Shown here piece after piece: positions 53,999-64,000 of a DNA stretch of 64,000 nucleotides. Source of the DNA: Adineta ricciae. Taxonomy: Eukaryota; Rotifera; Eurotatoria; Adinetida; Adinetidae. The notes beneath the pieces are model-generated. The model saw only the letters and a list, made by a program, of their open reading frames with translations. It was not told where the DNA came from and made no database searches. The stretch's first letter is position 1. Every line of letters starts with the position of its first letter. The translations under genes were made by a program, and so were the position numbers. The DNA lies in assembly GCA_905250025.1 (NCBI GenBank), contig CAJNOJ010000186.1, positions 62,001 to 126,000 on the forward strand. Direction: 5' to 3'.

Positions 53999-54850
53999 TT
54001 AATTCACGGGAATATAAACGAAAATCGTAAAGACGTCAGTGCACCTGCTGAATAAGTGAAGATTGCGATGTCTTCTATATAACATGCTCGAATCTCTCAT
54101 ATCAAGTAAAGCAGCGGGTGATGAACCTTTCCAGGTGAAAATAACATATTTTGTATGGAAATCAGGCTTTATCCATAACGAGATCGAAAAGTTCAAAGCT
54201 ACTAATTGCTTGAACATGCGACATGTTCCCAGTAAAAGATACTGATTCACCTAGGGAACTATTATAATTTGGACAACCATTCACCGCCAAAAGATTATTC
54301 GTATGAGGGCCTAAATGAACATTTATATTTCAAGACGAGAAAGCAGACGACGAATTTTATCCTACCTGGACCATTAAGAAACTTATCTGCATCAAATGTA
54401 TAATGAATGAGAAGTGTTGCATCACTCTCAATCTCAGCCGGACTTTTGACACATGTAATCAATGATAATTGATCAATTAGTCCGTTAAAGTATATATTGA
54501 ATTGCGGCAAGCCTCCAATAAACAACGATATATTGCTCGAATCAACATATGTACCTGATTGACTGTTGATACAACTTAATATACCGTTAATGTAAATGAG
54601 TTGTTTTTGATTCTGTGTATCGTGTACAAAAGCAAGGTGTATTCAAGTATTTATCGATAGAGTAATGTTCCCAACGCACTTACTACCGCCATAGAATCAC
54701 ATCATGGGTTTTCTAAAACTAAGAACAAGATTTTAACGTTGAAATGATACATCGCCCGCTATCTACGATGGTCATGGGAAACATATAATGTCGTTTTACT
54801 TCCGAAGTCATCCACTGAGTATCTTCACTGTTGTAGCAAAAATAGGAAAT
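53999..54850 (-). pseudogene. LamG / concanavalin-like domain protein relic, copy C1
   Basis: In one minus-strand frame: FYGGSKCVGNITLSINT, a stop where Trp is expected (family: NTWIHLAFVHD), IHLAFVHDTQNQKQLIYING and SQSGTYVDSSNISLFIGG. Then FNGLIDQLSLITCVKSPAEI and, further on, LNFSISLWIKPDF, the start of a second LamG domain. The TGG-to-TGA stop is shared with the copy at 61190, so inactivation predates the split. It is the remains of a secreted or surface LamG-repeat protein of a type common in rotifers. Confidence 0.68.
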
Positions 54851-55195
54851 AAATTAAAGATCAACATACAGATGACAGTTTACGCGTAAGTGATTCAACT
54901 GAATAATGAACGAATTTCAGCTCGAATCGTACGTATTCATCAGACAAATTTTCTTCTTTTAAAAGTGTTAAAAAGTGTATTTTTTTTTCATTATCGAAAT
55001 ACTCTTTTGTCGTCGGCCGTGGAATAATGTTAATTGAATGAAATAACGTATTGACACCTATCGACGCAAATATTACTTGCAATACGCACTTTCTCCTTTT
55101 TCCCCATTAATGGTTAAATGAGACGTTTGAGAAGATATTAAAAAAATGCTCAGTGTGAAGGTGCAAAAGTACTAATAACATTTTAGAAAGAAACA
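54851..55195. other. Intergenic, upstream of the kelch gene
   Basis: Nothing recognised beyond probable promoter sequence. An acceptor-like ACATTTTAG ends at 55186, ten nt before ATG 55196. Confidence 0.4.
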
Positions 55196-56667
55196 ATGTG
55201 GAGATTAGTTATACTTCTAACAATAGTGTTGTCCGTTGATTGTGTTGTGATAGGTCGAATTCAAGACGCACAGCTGATCGGAGATGATAATGAAGTATGG
55301 TTCAATCAAACACGCGAGCAATGTATTTGCGAAATGGTGAAATCCAATGGATTGATTCTAGCACTTAATTACTTCGTCACCAATCAAACATGCCAATTCT
55401 TTTCCTTGAATGCGACTAACATTCGTCTTGAATTCTTTATGAACTGTCTAGTAATCTATGTAAATCAATCAACTTTATTGAATATGTTCCGTAAGTTGTT
55501 TTGTCAAATCGGTTCAAAGATTTACTTTCTCTAGAGTAGAATCAACAACTTCGACGCTACCATTTACTACAACAACTCAAACAGGTTAGTATCTAACAGT
55601 GCACGACACGTTTTTACATAGAGAGAGAAACTTCAGAATTAAATATGCGATTTGCTTGTCTAGAATGGATAAGAACGGGAGATATGACAGTTCCACGAAG
55701 CTCCCATTCAGCATCCGTTCTATCGAACGGACAAGTGCTAGTCGCTGGTGGTACCAGTCACGGTGTTTACCTTAGTAATGCTGAACTGTATGATCCGTCA
55801 ACAGGATTGTGGACTCCTACAGGTAGTATGAATGTTGCACGTTCGGTTCATAGAACTGTCGTGTTATCAAATGGAAATGTACTAGCTACCGGCGGATATA
55901 CGGGCACAAATTGTCTCAGCAGTGCTGAATTATATGATGCTTCGACTGGAACATGGACATACACAGGCAATATGAATGTTGCACGACATGGTCATGGTAT
56001 AACTTTATTGCTCAATGGAAAAGTTTTCGTTTTTGGTGGGTTTACAGGTAGTGTGTATACCAATACTGCGGAATTATATGATCCCGCCAGTGGGATATGG
56101 ACTAACACAGGAAGTATGAGCGTCGCACGTTATTTTCCTCCAGCATCTATATTTTCCAATGGAAAAGTATTAGTTAGTGGTGGATATACAGGCAGCATTT
56201 ATACTAACACAGCTGAATTGTATAACCCTACAACTGGAACATGGACAAGCACGGGAAGTATGAATTTTGCACGGTATGGTCATACATTATCGATGTCATC
56301 GAATGAAACAGTGTTAGTTGTCGGTGGAATCGACAACAGTGGTTATTATGAAAGTACAGCAGAACTATATAGTTCTTCAACAGGCATTTGGATAGTAACT
56401 GGAAGTATGAGTATTACTCGATTTGGTCATAAGGCGTTAGAATTGACTAATGGGAAAGTGATAGTTATCGGTGGTAGAAATAATATCTATTCAGCTCTAA
56501 ACAGTGCAGAAGTATACAGTCCATCGACTAGTAATTGGAAAACGATTGAAAATTTGACTGTTGCACGCATGTATCACTCAGCATGTTTATTATCTAATGG
56601 AATTATACATGTTAGTGGCGGACAACTTAATGGAGACTATACTAATACTGTTGAAGTTCACTATTAA
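55196..56667 (+). CDS. Secreted kelch-repeat protein, copy C1
   Basis: Exons 55196-55490, 55537-55584 and 55664-56667 sum to 1347 nt, 448 aa. It has a signal peptide (MWRLVILLTIVLSVDCVVIG) and an N-terminal domain of about 80 aa with paired cysteines (CICEM, NQTCQF, MNCLV) and several N-glycosylation sites. A Thr-rich linker (STTSTLPFTTTTQT) is encoded by the small exon. Seven kelch repeats of the type GQVLVAGG..LSNAELYDPSTGLWTPTGSM should form a beta-propeller. Function is probably extracellular binding; the bacterial-style repeats suggest an acquired propeller fused to a rotifer N-domain (inference). The second acceptor is GAG, not the nearer TAG. Confidence 0.82.
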
Positions 56668-57749
56668 AAAATAATTCACACCCTTCTTTTCGATATATTT
56701 CTAGCTAATTATGTAATCAGAATAACGCTTTTGTAAATTTGTCATTGATCAAAAAGAAATACAAAATACACCCATAGTCTCGTTTCGAGAAAATGAAGTG
56801 CTCTGAACATTCTTTTAGGCACTATGTCATTCACATACACTATGATAAATACACAAATTCGTAGTTAATAGATTATGGTGGGTATCGCAAACGAGCTAGT
56901 GAGAAGTGAACACTAATTATTGAAAAGCAAACAATAGTGGTAGATGAGTATGAGTATCGATATTTCATTTTTCACAATTGATTTATAAGAAATCAAAATT
57001 ACAAAAAAAGCTTCATTGAACGAATGTATCGCAGCACGAGATCTTCTTTATCGAATGAAATTTCATATTGTCAAGAAAGTTCGTTTCCTTTCTGCTGAAT
57101 AATTTTACTTGACAACCAACGAAATGGATGAGGAAGAAATATAAAAATTGTATTCAATCAAGTATCTGATTTTATCCTTTTAAACAGAAAAAAGTAGAAA
57201 AAGCGTTGAATATTCTTCCATATTCATTGTAAATTATTATTTGAAAAACTCTTTCTTGGATAAAATTTTATTCAAACACATTTCAGTTACAAAATCTCGT
57301 CTATCCTGATGATTATTCATCGATTCGTCAAGCTCGCACTCGATTATTAGCACAATACATTCACATCACTTTTACAACAATATTCATTGAAGTAAAACAT
57401 TGTCAAAACCGCGCTCTTTTCTCTCATTTGATATCATGCTTTCGGTTTGTTCTATGTTGACGAAGTATTTGCAAAAAAAGTACATTACGATAATGTCAAG
57501 GCGAAGTTGTCGAGCAAATATTTGTTAACATCATACCCATTCTTAGTAGTTACAGACCTGGGAAGAGTTTTTATGAGACGTTACATTTGTTCTCGGTAAT
57601 AATGTTTACAGTTTGTTGTTTGTAAAGGTTTATCGCATTCGCACAAAAAAGAAACAAGGTCATTTAGATTAAAAAAAAAGATCAACCGACTTATTGTTAA
57701 ATTCTTATGTGATCAACACTCATACCAATCGAAAAAAAGACATCGATCA
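56668..57749. other. Non-coding, with decayed gene fragments
   Basis: A plus-strand frame at about 57010-57140 reads CIAARDLLYRMKFHIVKKVR, then SAE, a stop and FYLTTNEMDEEEI. Another at 57290-57420 reads VYPDDYSSIRQARTRLLAQ. They are probably exons of one dead gene that I do not recognise. The first is repeated, with the same stop, at 63690-63815. Confidence 0.45.
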
Positions 57750-58332
57750 TTAACCCTTTGGCTCCCGGCTTTTTTTTGAGAGAATGAAGATTTTGAAAAG
57801 TAACGTTTATCAAAGAATTTTATTTTTTTCTCAAAGAAATCTCATTTTTTGATCAGAAACAGTATTAATAGTTCGTCTTCGTATGATAGTCTTTGAAGCA
57901 GTCAACAATACATAGTGACACATTACATTCTTGACACATATATTGCGTAACGCGTCGAAGATTATGGGATGAGCACACCACACACCCTCAAGAATTTACT
58001 GGATTGTATATAAGTAATAGAATCAACTAGAATCTTACAGAAAGATAAAGACGCACCAGACAACGTTAGAGAAAGTAAAATATACTAAATACAAAAGAAA
58101 AGAACGAAAAAAAGGTGACTGTGCTAGAGCACACTAGAGCGATAAAAAATATGGATGGAATGTGCACGAATAAAACGATCAATAAAAAGAAAAGAGAAGA
58201 ATTATATCAGTTTGGCACTATCTAACAAATGATAAGAAGCTGTTCTAAACACTTGAAATACATAATGTTATGACCTTTATTCGATAAATACATCAGCACA
58301 CATATATGTGTTGCCGGGAGCGAAAGAGTTGA
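57750..58332. mobile_element. MITE with TTAA end, same family as 11371-11618
   Basis: The left end TTAACCCTTTGGCTCCCGGC pairs with the inverted right end (reverse complement TCAACTCTTTCGCTCCCGGC). The right TTAA has become TTGA. 583 bp, with no transposase ORF inside. The inner sequence differs from the 248-bp element, as expected for MITEs sharing only termini. Confidence 0.7.
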
Positions 58333-58744
58333 TTCTTCGTATTTCTCTCTAGCAGGAACTGTAATATGATGTTTCTCTTTTCTCTGAACTTTTATTTCAA
58401 CAAAAGACATAACGAAAATTCAAATTGCTGCATGGTACACCACACTGTGAGCGTCATCAGTGTTTACACTATGTTGGATATTCCGGACAATTCATTCTTT
58501 ATTTTCCTCAAAAAAACGACATCAATATTTGATTGGCTTCTATTCATTTTGAAGAATTTCTTTGAGCAACTCAAATATTATTTCAATGACTTTCTTTTAT
58601 TGATCAAAATAAAAATAATTTTACAAGAAAATGTAGCTTTTTAGAAATGTTTTTTTTTCAAATATTAAAAACTAGAATGTCTGGTCGTTTCAGTTTGAAT
58701 AAGCGAAGAAGAATTTTCTCTAGAAATCTTTCAGCCAGAAAACC
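58333..58744. other. Non-coding between MITE and NHL relic
   Basis: A 92-codon open frame (58366-58644) is Phe/Ile-rich low-complexity sequence with no family resemblance. Confidence 0.4.
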
Positions 58745-59544
58745 ATTTAGTTTGCTCGGAAATGTTGTTGAAGGGGAGAAAAGTTCATTTGTTGGTCATT
58801 TTGTTCATTGTCGATGAAATTTCAGGTAATATTTCAATGAATTTGCAGAATTTGTCAAGTTTATTTGTGACAAAAGAAGAGAAGATTTATGTTGATACAC
58901 TTTATTCATCAAATGGGAGTGTTGTAAGTGAAATCGAAATGAATTCATCATAGAGAGTGAATTCTATTCTACGAATGAACATTTGTCACCAATGTTTTGC
59001 TATTTTTGTGAGTGAAGATCAAACTCTCTTTTGTTCTTTATCTCAACAACATCAGATCATTTCCAAATCATTACTCAATCAATGGGACTAACTGTCGACT
59101 GTTGCAGGAACGGGAAGTGAAGGATCAACATCTACAACACTTCGATATCCTCATGGAATATTTCTTGATGAAACCAACTCAACTTTATTCGTAGCTGATT
59201 GTGGCAACGATCGAATACAATAATTCTACTTCGATTCATTTCAGGGTGAAACAATTCTTTCGAATCAAGCATTTCAGCTGAATTGTCCCAGTGGATTTAT
59301 ATTGGATAACCAAGGTTTTGTATTTGTTGTTGATTTCAACAATCATCGAATCGTTGGACAAAATTCTAATGGTTTTCGTTGTTTGATCGGATGTAATCGA
59401 TCAGCAGGATCAAATCCAAATCAATTGAGTTTTCTAACCAATCTTCAATTTGATTCATTTGGAAATCTTTTTGTTGTTGATCAACAAAATCATCGAATTC
59501 AAAAATTTGATTTAATTGCCTATCCAAGACATAGGTTTAAATGA
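58745..59544 (+). pseudogene. NHL-repeat protein relic
   Basis: Successive NHL blades can be read: EEKIYVDTLYSSNGSVVSEI, LSTVAGTGSEGSTSTTLRYP, HGIFLDETNSTLFVADCGND, GFVFVVDFNNHRIVGQNSNG and GNLFVVDQQNHRIQKFDL. Stops interrupt at about 58951, 59091 (after NQWD) and 59221. The blade order and the CLIGC motif match rotifer secreted NHL proteins. No copy lies in the last contig within the window. Confidence 0.72.
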
Positions 59545-59680
59545 AAAATCTCAAAAAATATGTCATAGGCAGAATTAAGTTTCAGGCAAAATTAAACTTA
59601 GTCGAAATTCGTTCATTATAAAAGGCGCAAAATTGAGATGGAAAAACAAACGAACCACTTAGAATGTTTTTTTTTGTATG
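59545..59680. other. Non-coding contig end
   Basis: Downstream flank of the NHL relic, ending in a T-rich run at the gap. Confidence 0.5.
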
Positions 59681-59715
59681 NNNNNNNNNNNNNNNNNNNN
59701 NNNNNNNNNNNNNNN
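59681..59715. other. Assembly gap (35 N)
   Basis: The left side is NHL relic flank; the right side starts in the middle of the PARP-like gene. Confidence 0.97.
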
Positions 59716-60303
59716 CATATTGCCGTTTTTCATTCGCTTGATTTTGAACCACTACCACGCTGGAGGGATATCGAGAAACCGCCCCTTGATGGTCCACCAC
59801 AAAGTAAAATACCCTGTATCAAATCGAAAGAACTAGATAATCAACCACATTATATTGGATTTCATACCACCGATCCAGATGCGGCTGTTTCCATTGCGCA
59901 CAGTGAATTTCGGACAGGTACTTGCGGATGGATTGGCGCTGGTGCATACTTTGCTCGGTCAGTTAAAGCCACTTGGAGAAAAGCTAAAAGCGATGGTGGT
60001 GCTCATATTATCGCTGAAATTAGAATGGGTAGAGTCTATGAAGTAGAACGCGACGTCATAACGAAAGGTCACTCAAGATTCGATCCGAAAATCTATGACT
60101 ATGCTCATCATTCCAAATGGCATGCTGACTATGATACATGTTACATGCTCCAGGATCCGTCGAGTGGAGATGAGTTTGCTATAAAAGATCCTGCTAAGCA
60201 AATTGTCAAATGGGTTATAGTTGTTGAACCAGATTTCGATCCCAAGGTGGAAAAATATGGACTTTGGAATGAATTCGAACTGACGAGGTGTGGATGTATT
60301 TAA
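59716..60303 (+). CDS. Membrane PARP-like gene, 3' fragment
   Basis: Equivalent to 53215-53802: IAVFHSLDFEPLPRWRDIE to the same stop after RCGCI. His (IGFHTTD), Tyr (GAGAYFARS) and Glu (SGDEFAIKDP) are all retained; only a handful of substitutions (for example LLDEFEL to LWNEFEL). Membrane segments are absent because the contig starts here. The matching 5' part is most likely 44987-45349. Confidence 0.82.
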   Translation, partial: HIAVFHSLDFEPLPRWRDIEKPPLDGPPQSKIPCIKSKELDNQPHYIGFHTTDPDAAVSIAHSEFRTGTCGWIGAGAYFARSVKATWRKAKSDGGAHIIAEIRMGRVYEVERDVITKGHSRFDPKIYDYAHHSKWHADYDTCYMLQDPSSGDEFAIKDPAKQIVKWVIVVEPDFDPKVEKYGLWNEFELTRCGCI

Positions 60304-60859
60304 AGGTGAAAATAAGAACTCTATTTGTCACCACACTCAATACGTTGAACTGTGTGAGAATGCGATTTTTGCTGAATGATAAATTCAGAAATAATGCTCT
60401 ATCGCTCTACCTTTCATGATTCCATAGCTAAGACAAAAATTGAGAGCATTCAAATTCAATGAAATTCATCAGCAACATGTAAGATGTGCTTTCGTCAGTA
60501 TTACGATATCAATTTTGTGTGTGTGTTCTGTGAAAGAAATATAACTAAATAAAGAGAATGCGAAACGCTGTGTCATTAGTCGATACAGTGTGCATCAACA
60601 ATTTTATATTGGAAGTTTCTACGACAAAAAAAAGAACAAAGAGTGCGAATAAAGTTATGAAGCAAACAATTCAAGTATTTAAAGATCATTTAGTTCATAG
60701 GAATATAAACGAAAATCGTAAAGTCTTCAAGTGCACCTGCAGAATATGCATGAACGGCCATTGCTTGAGAATAAGTGAAGATTATGGTGTTTTTCATATG
60801 ACATGCTCGAATCTCTCATATCAAGTAAAACAGCGAGTGATGAACTACTAATTGCTTGA
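60304..60859. other. Intergenic 3' of the PARP-like gene
   Basis: Contains about 170 bp (about 60440-60625, with a short GT run) absent from C1. A 97-codon frame at 60558 is unsupported. Confidence 0.4.
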
Positions 60860-61390
60860 ACATGCGACATGTTCCTTAGGAAACTATTATAATTTGGACA
60901 GCCATTCAGCGCCAGAAAATTATTCGTATGAGGACCTAAATGAACATGTATAGTTAAAGACGAGAAAGCAGACGATGAATTTGATCCTATCTGCATCAAA
61001 TGTATAATGAACGACAAGTGCTGCACCTTCCTCACCCTCAAGCCTCCAATAAACAACGACGTATTGCTGGAATCGGCATATGTACCTGATTGACTGTTGC
61101 GATACAACTTAATACATCGTTAATGTAAATGAGTTATTTTTGATTCTGTGTATCGTGTACGAAGGCAAGGTGTATTCAAGTATTTATCGATAGAGTAATG
61201 TTCGCAACGCACTTACCACCGCCATAGAACCACATCGTGGGTTTTCCAAAACTAAGAACAAGATTTTAACATTGAAATGATACATTACCCGATATCTACG
61301 ATGGTCATGGCAAACATATAATGTCGTTTTACTTCCGAAGTCGTCCGCTGCGTATATCCACTGTTGTAGCAAAAATAGGAAATAAAGCAA
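60860..61390 (-). pseudogene. LamG-domain protein relic, copy C2
   Basis: Same pieces as 53999-54850 (SGTYADSSNTSLFIGG; FYGGGKCVANITLSINT followed by the same stop), but the FNGLIDQL part is deleted here, so decay has continued independently. Confidence 0.62.
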
Positions 61391-61700
61391 AGATCAACAT
61401 ACAGATGACAGTTCACGCGTAAATGACTCAACTGAATAATGAACGAATTTTAGCTCGAATCGTACGTATTCAACAGACAAATTTTCTCCTTTTAGAAGTG
61501 TTAAAAAACTGTCTTTTTTTCATTATCGAATAATGGTAATTGAATGAAATAACGTATTGACACCTATCGACGCGAATATTACTTGCAATACGCACATTCT
61601 TCTTTTTCCCCGTTGATGGTTAAATGAGACATTTGAAAAGATATTTAAAAAAGCTCAGTATGAAGGTGCAACAGCACTAATGACATTTTAGAAAGAAACA
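61391..61700. other. Intergenic upstream of the second kelch gene
   Basis: Nothing recognised. Collinear with 54851-55195. Confidence 0.4.
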
Positions 61701-63172
61701 ATGTGGAGATTAGTTATATTTCTAGTAACAGTGTTGTCCGTTGATTGTGTTGTGATAGGTCAAATTCAAGACGCACAACTAATTGGGGATGATAATGAAG
61801 TATGGTTCAATCAAACACGCGAGCAATGCATTTGTGAAATGATGAAATCCAATGGACTGATTCTAGCACTTAATTACTTCGTCACCAATGGAACATGCCA
61901 ATTCTTTTCCTTGAATGCGACTAACATTCGTATGGAATTCTATATGGACTGTTTAGTAATCTATGTAAATCAATCAGCTATATTGGATATGTTCCGTAAG
62001 TTGTTTTGTCAAATCGATTCGAAGATTTACTTTCTCTGGAGTAGAATCAACAACTTCGACGCTTCCATCTACTACAACAACTCAAACAGGTTAGTATCTA
62101 GCAGTGCACGGCACGTGGTTACATAAAGAGAGAAACCTCAAAGTTGTATATGCGATTTGCTTGTCTAGGATGGATAAGAACGGGAGATATGACAGTTCCA
62201 CGAAGCTCCCATTCAGCATCTGTTCTATCGAACGGACAACTGCTAGTCGCTGGCGGTAACAGTCAAGGTGTTTACCTTAGTAATGCTGAACTGTATGATC
62301 CGTCAACAGGATTGTGGACTCTTACAGGTAGTATGAATGTTGCACGTTCGTCTCATAAAACCGTCGTATTATCAAATGGAAATGTACTAGCTACTGGCGG
62401 ATATACGGGCACAAATTATCTCAGCAGTGCTGAATTATATGATGCTTCGACTGGAACATGGACATACACAGGCAATATGAATGTTGCACGATATGGTCAT
62501 GGTATATCTTTATTGCTCAATGGAAAAGTTTTCGTTTTTGGTGGGTTTACAGGTAGTGTGTATACCAATACCGCGGAATTATATGATCCCGCCAATGGGA
62601 TATGGACCAATACAGGAAGTATGAGCATCGCACGTTACTTTCCTCCAGCATCTATATTTTCCAATGGAAAAGTATTAGTTAGTGGCGGACATACAGGCAG
62701 CTTTTATACTAACACTGCTGAATTGTATGACTCTACGACTGGAACATGGACAAACACGGGAAGTATGAATTTTGCACGGTATGGTCATACATTATCGATG
62801 TCATTGAATGGAGCAGTGCTAGCTGTCGGTGGAATCGACAACAGTGGTTATTATGAAAGTGCAGCGGAATTATATAATTCTTCAACAGGCATTTGGATAG
62901 TAACTGGAAGTATGAGTAGTACTCGATTTGGTCATAAGGCGTTAGAATTGACTAATGGGAAAGTGATGGTTATTGGTGGTAGAAATGACATCTCTTCAGC
63001 TCTAAACAGTGCAGAAGTATACAGTCCGTCGACTAGTGATTGGAGAACGATTGAAAATTTGACTGTTGCACGCATGTATCACTCAGCATGTTTATTATCT
63101 AATGGAATTATACATGTTAGTGGCGGACAACTTAATGGAGACTACACTAATACTGTTGAAGTCCACTATTAA
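61701..63172 (+). CDS. Secreted kelch-repeat protein, copy C2
   Basis: Exons 61701-61995, 62042-62089 and 62169-63172 give 448 aa, the same length as copy C1. The signal peptide is MWRLVIFLVTVLSVDCVVIG. The upstream TAG near the second exon has become TGG here while the GAG acceptor is unchanged, which confirms the splice site chosen for both copies. Repeat blades are conserved; the changes are scattered (LTGSMNVARSSHKT, DISSALNSAEVY). Confidence 0.82.
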
Positions 63173-64000
63173 AAAATAATTCACAAAATTCTTTTCGATA
63201 TATTTCAAGCTAATTATGTAATCAGACTAACGCTTTAGTAAATTTGTCATCAATCAGAAAGAAATACAAAATACACCCATAGTCTCGTTTTGAGAAAATG
63301 AAGTGCTCTAGACATTCTTTTAGGCACTGAATCATTCACATACACCATGATGAATACACAAATTCGTTAGTTAATAGATTGGTGGGTATCGCAAACGAGT
63401 CGGTGAGAAGTGAATACTAACTGTTGAAAAGCAAACAATGGTGGTATATGGGTGTGATTATCGATATTTCATTATTCCTATTTCTCAGTAAAATTCAAAA
63501 AGAAACATTTGTCTTTATGTCGATCAACTCCTTGCTTAGCACTCAGTAGAATCGGTAATTATTACAAAGCTATTAGAAATGTTCACAGAGCAATGAAATT
63601 ATATGGCGTGATGGTCGTGAATATAATTTAGCAATTGTTCTCAGTCATATTTTCACAATTGATTTTTAAGAAATCACAATTACAAAAAATGCTTCATTGA
63701 ACAAATGTATCGCTGCTCGAGATCTTCTTTATCGAATGAAATTTCATATTGTTAAGAAAGTTCGTTACCTTTCTGCTGAATAATTTTACTTGACAACATG
63801 CGAAATGGATGAGGAGGAAATACGTATAACAATTGTATTCAATTAATTATCTAATTTATCTTTTTAAACAGGAAAAGGTAGAAAAAGCGTTGAATATTCT
63901 TCCATATTCATTGCAAATCATTATTTGAAAAACTCTTTCTTGAATAAATCGAGAAAATTTTATTTAAACACACTTCTATTACTAAAACTCTGATGATTAT
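63173..64000. other. Non-coding, decayed gene fragments, window end
   Basis: A frame reading IWRDGREYNLAIVLSHIF, a stop, then CIAARDLLYRMKFHIVKKVR and a stop within SAE/FYLTTCEMDEEEI lies at 63600-63815. The first part is missing from C1. Unrecognised dead gene. Confidence 0.45.

Larger units (their letters stand above)
53215..57316. repeat. Segmental copy C1 (homologous to 59716-64000)
   Basis: PARP-like 3' half, LamG relic, kelch gene and a further relic are collinear with the last contig of the window. Confidence 0.88.
59716..64000. repeat. Segmental copy C2 (homologous to 53215-57316)
   Basis: Last contig of the window, collinear with C1. The largest difference is about 170 extra bases at 63475-63648. 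Confidence 0.88.

Noticed and set aside
58366-58644. 92-codon ORF between MITE and NHL relic
   Set aside because: Low-complexity Phe/Ile-rich reading of AT-rich DNA, starting across the MITE edge region, no family features.
1-64000. CRISPR array, prophage or bacterial operon
   Set aside because: No spaced direct repeats; spliceosomal introns, U2 snRNA and AATAAA signals show eukaryotic nuclear DNA.

Overview
The window looks like bdelloid rotifer nuclear DNA (Adineta/Rotaria type). The evidence is AT-rich sequence with many very short introns (mostly 46-78 bp), the characteristic mixture of TIR, ADP-ribosyltransferase (ART)-TPR, kelch, NHL and LamG families, intronless genes of bacterial or fungal appearance (M23 peptidase, MFS transporter, a secreted alpha-helical protein, a dead FAD oxidase), and nearly every segment present in two copies that differ by a few percent. 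Genus and species cannot be fixed from sequence alone.

Layout. (1) 1-9711: a SAM/KH-like/macro-like/TIR gene, an ARM-like/TIR gene, an R-S-ExE ART-TPR gene, and the first part of a secreted-protein gene cut at a single N. (2) 9713-26841: a unique block starting inside a U2 snRNA gene, with a TTAA-flanked MITE, a GPCR, relics of a sirtuin and an FAD oxidase, a BTB-like relic, an M23 peptidase, an MFS transporter, and a diverged minus-strand SAM/KH/macro/TIR paralogue. (3) 26842-36501: second copy of block 1. (4) 36503-45349: rest of the secreted-protein gene, archaemetzincin relic, TMEM272-like gene, second ART-TPR gene, PB1-like gene, and the start of a membrane-anchored PARP-like gene. (5) 45351-59680: second copy of most of block 4, continuing through the complete PARP-like gene, LamG relic, kelch gene, a second MITE and an NHL relic. 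(6) 59716-64000: second copy of the PARP-like 3' part, LamG relic and kelch gene.

Assembly reading (inference). The N positions (9712, 36502, 37882, 45350, 59681-59715) separate contigs that appear to be two haplotypes laid end to end rather than true tandem copies. One haplotype is 9713-36501, 36724-37881, 45499-59680. The other is 1-9711, 37883-45349, 59716-64000. Two 221-bp unmerged overlaps (36281-36501/36503-36723 and 37661-37881/37883-38103) support this.

Biology. On each haplotype the core is a cluster of NAD+/ADP-ribose genes: a PARP14-like chassis ending in TIR instead of ART, an ARM-like/TIR protein, two intronless R-S-ExE ART-TPR proteins, and a membrane H-Y-E PARP-like protein. 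Together they look like a stress or innate-immune signalling neighbourhood built on NAD+ consumption. The TIR of the first gene lacks the usual catalytic Glu, while its neighbour and the inverted paralogue retain it, which suggests a sensor/effector division of labour (hypothesis).
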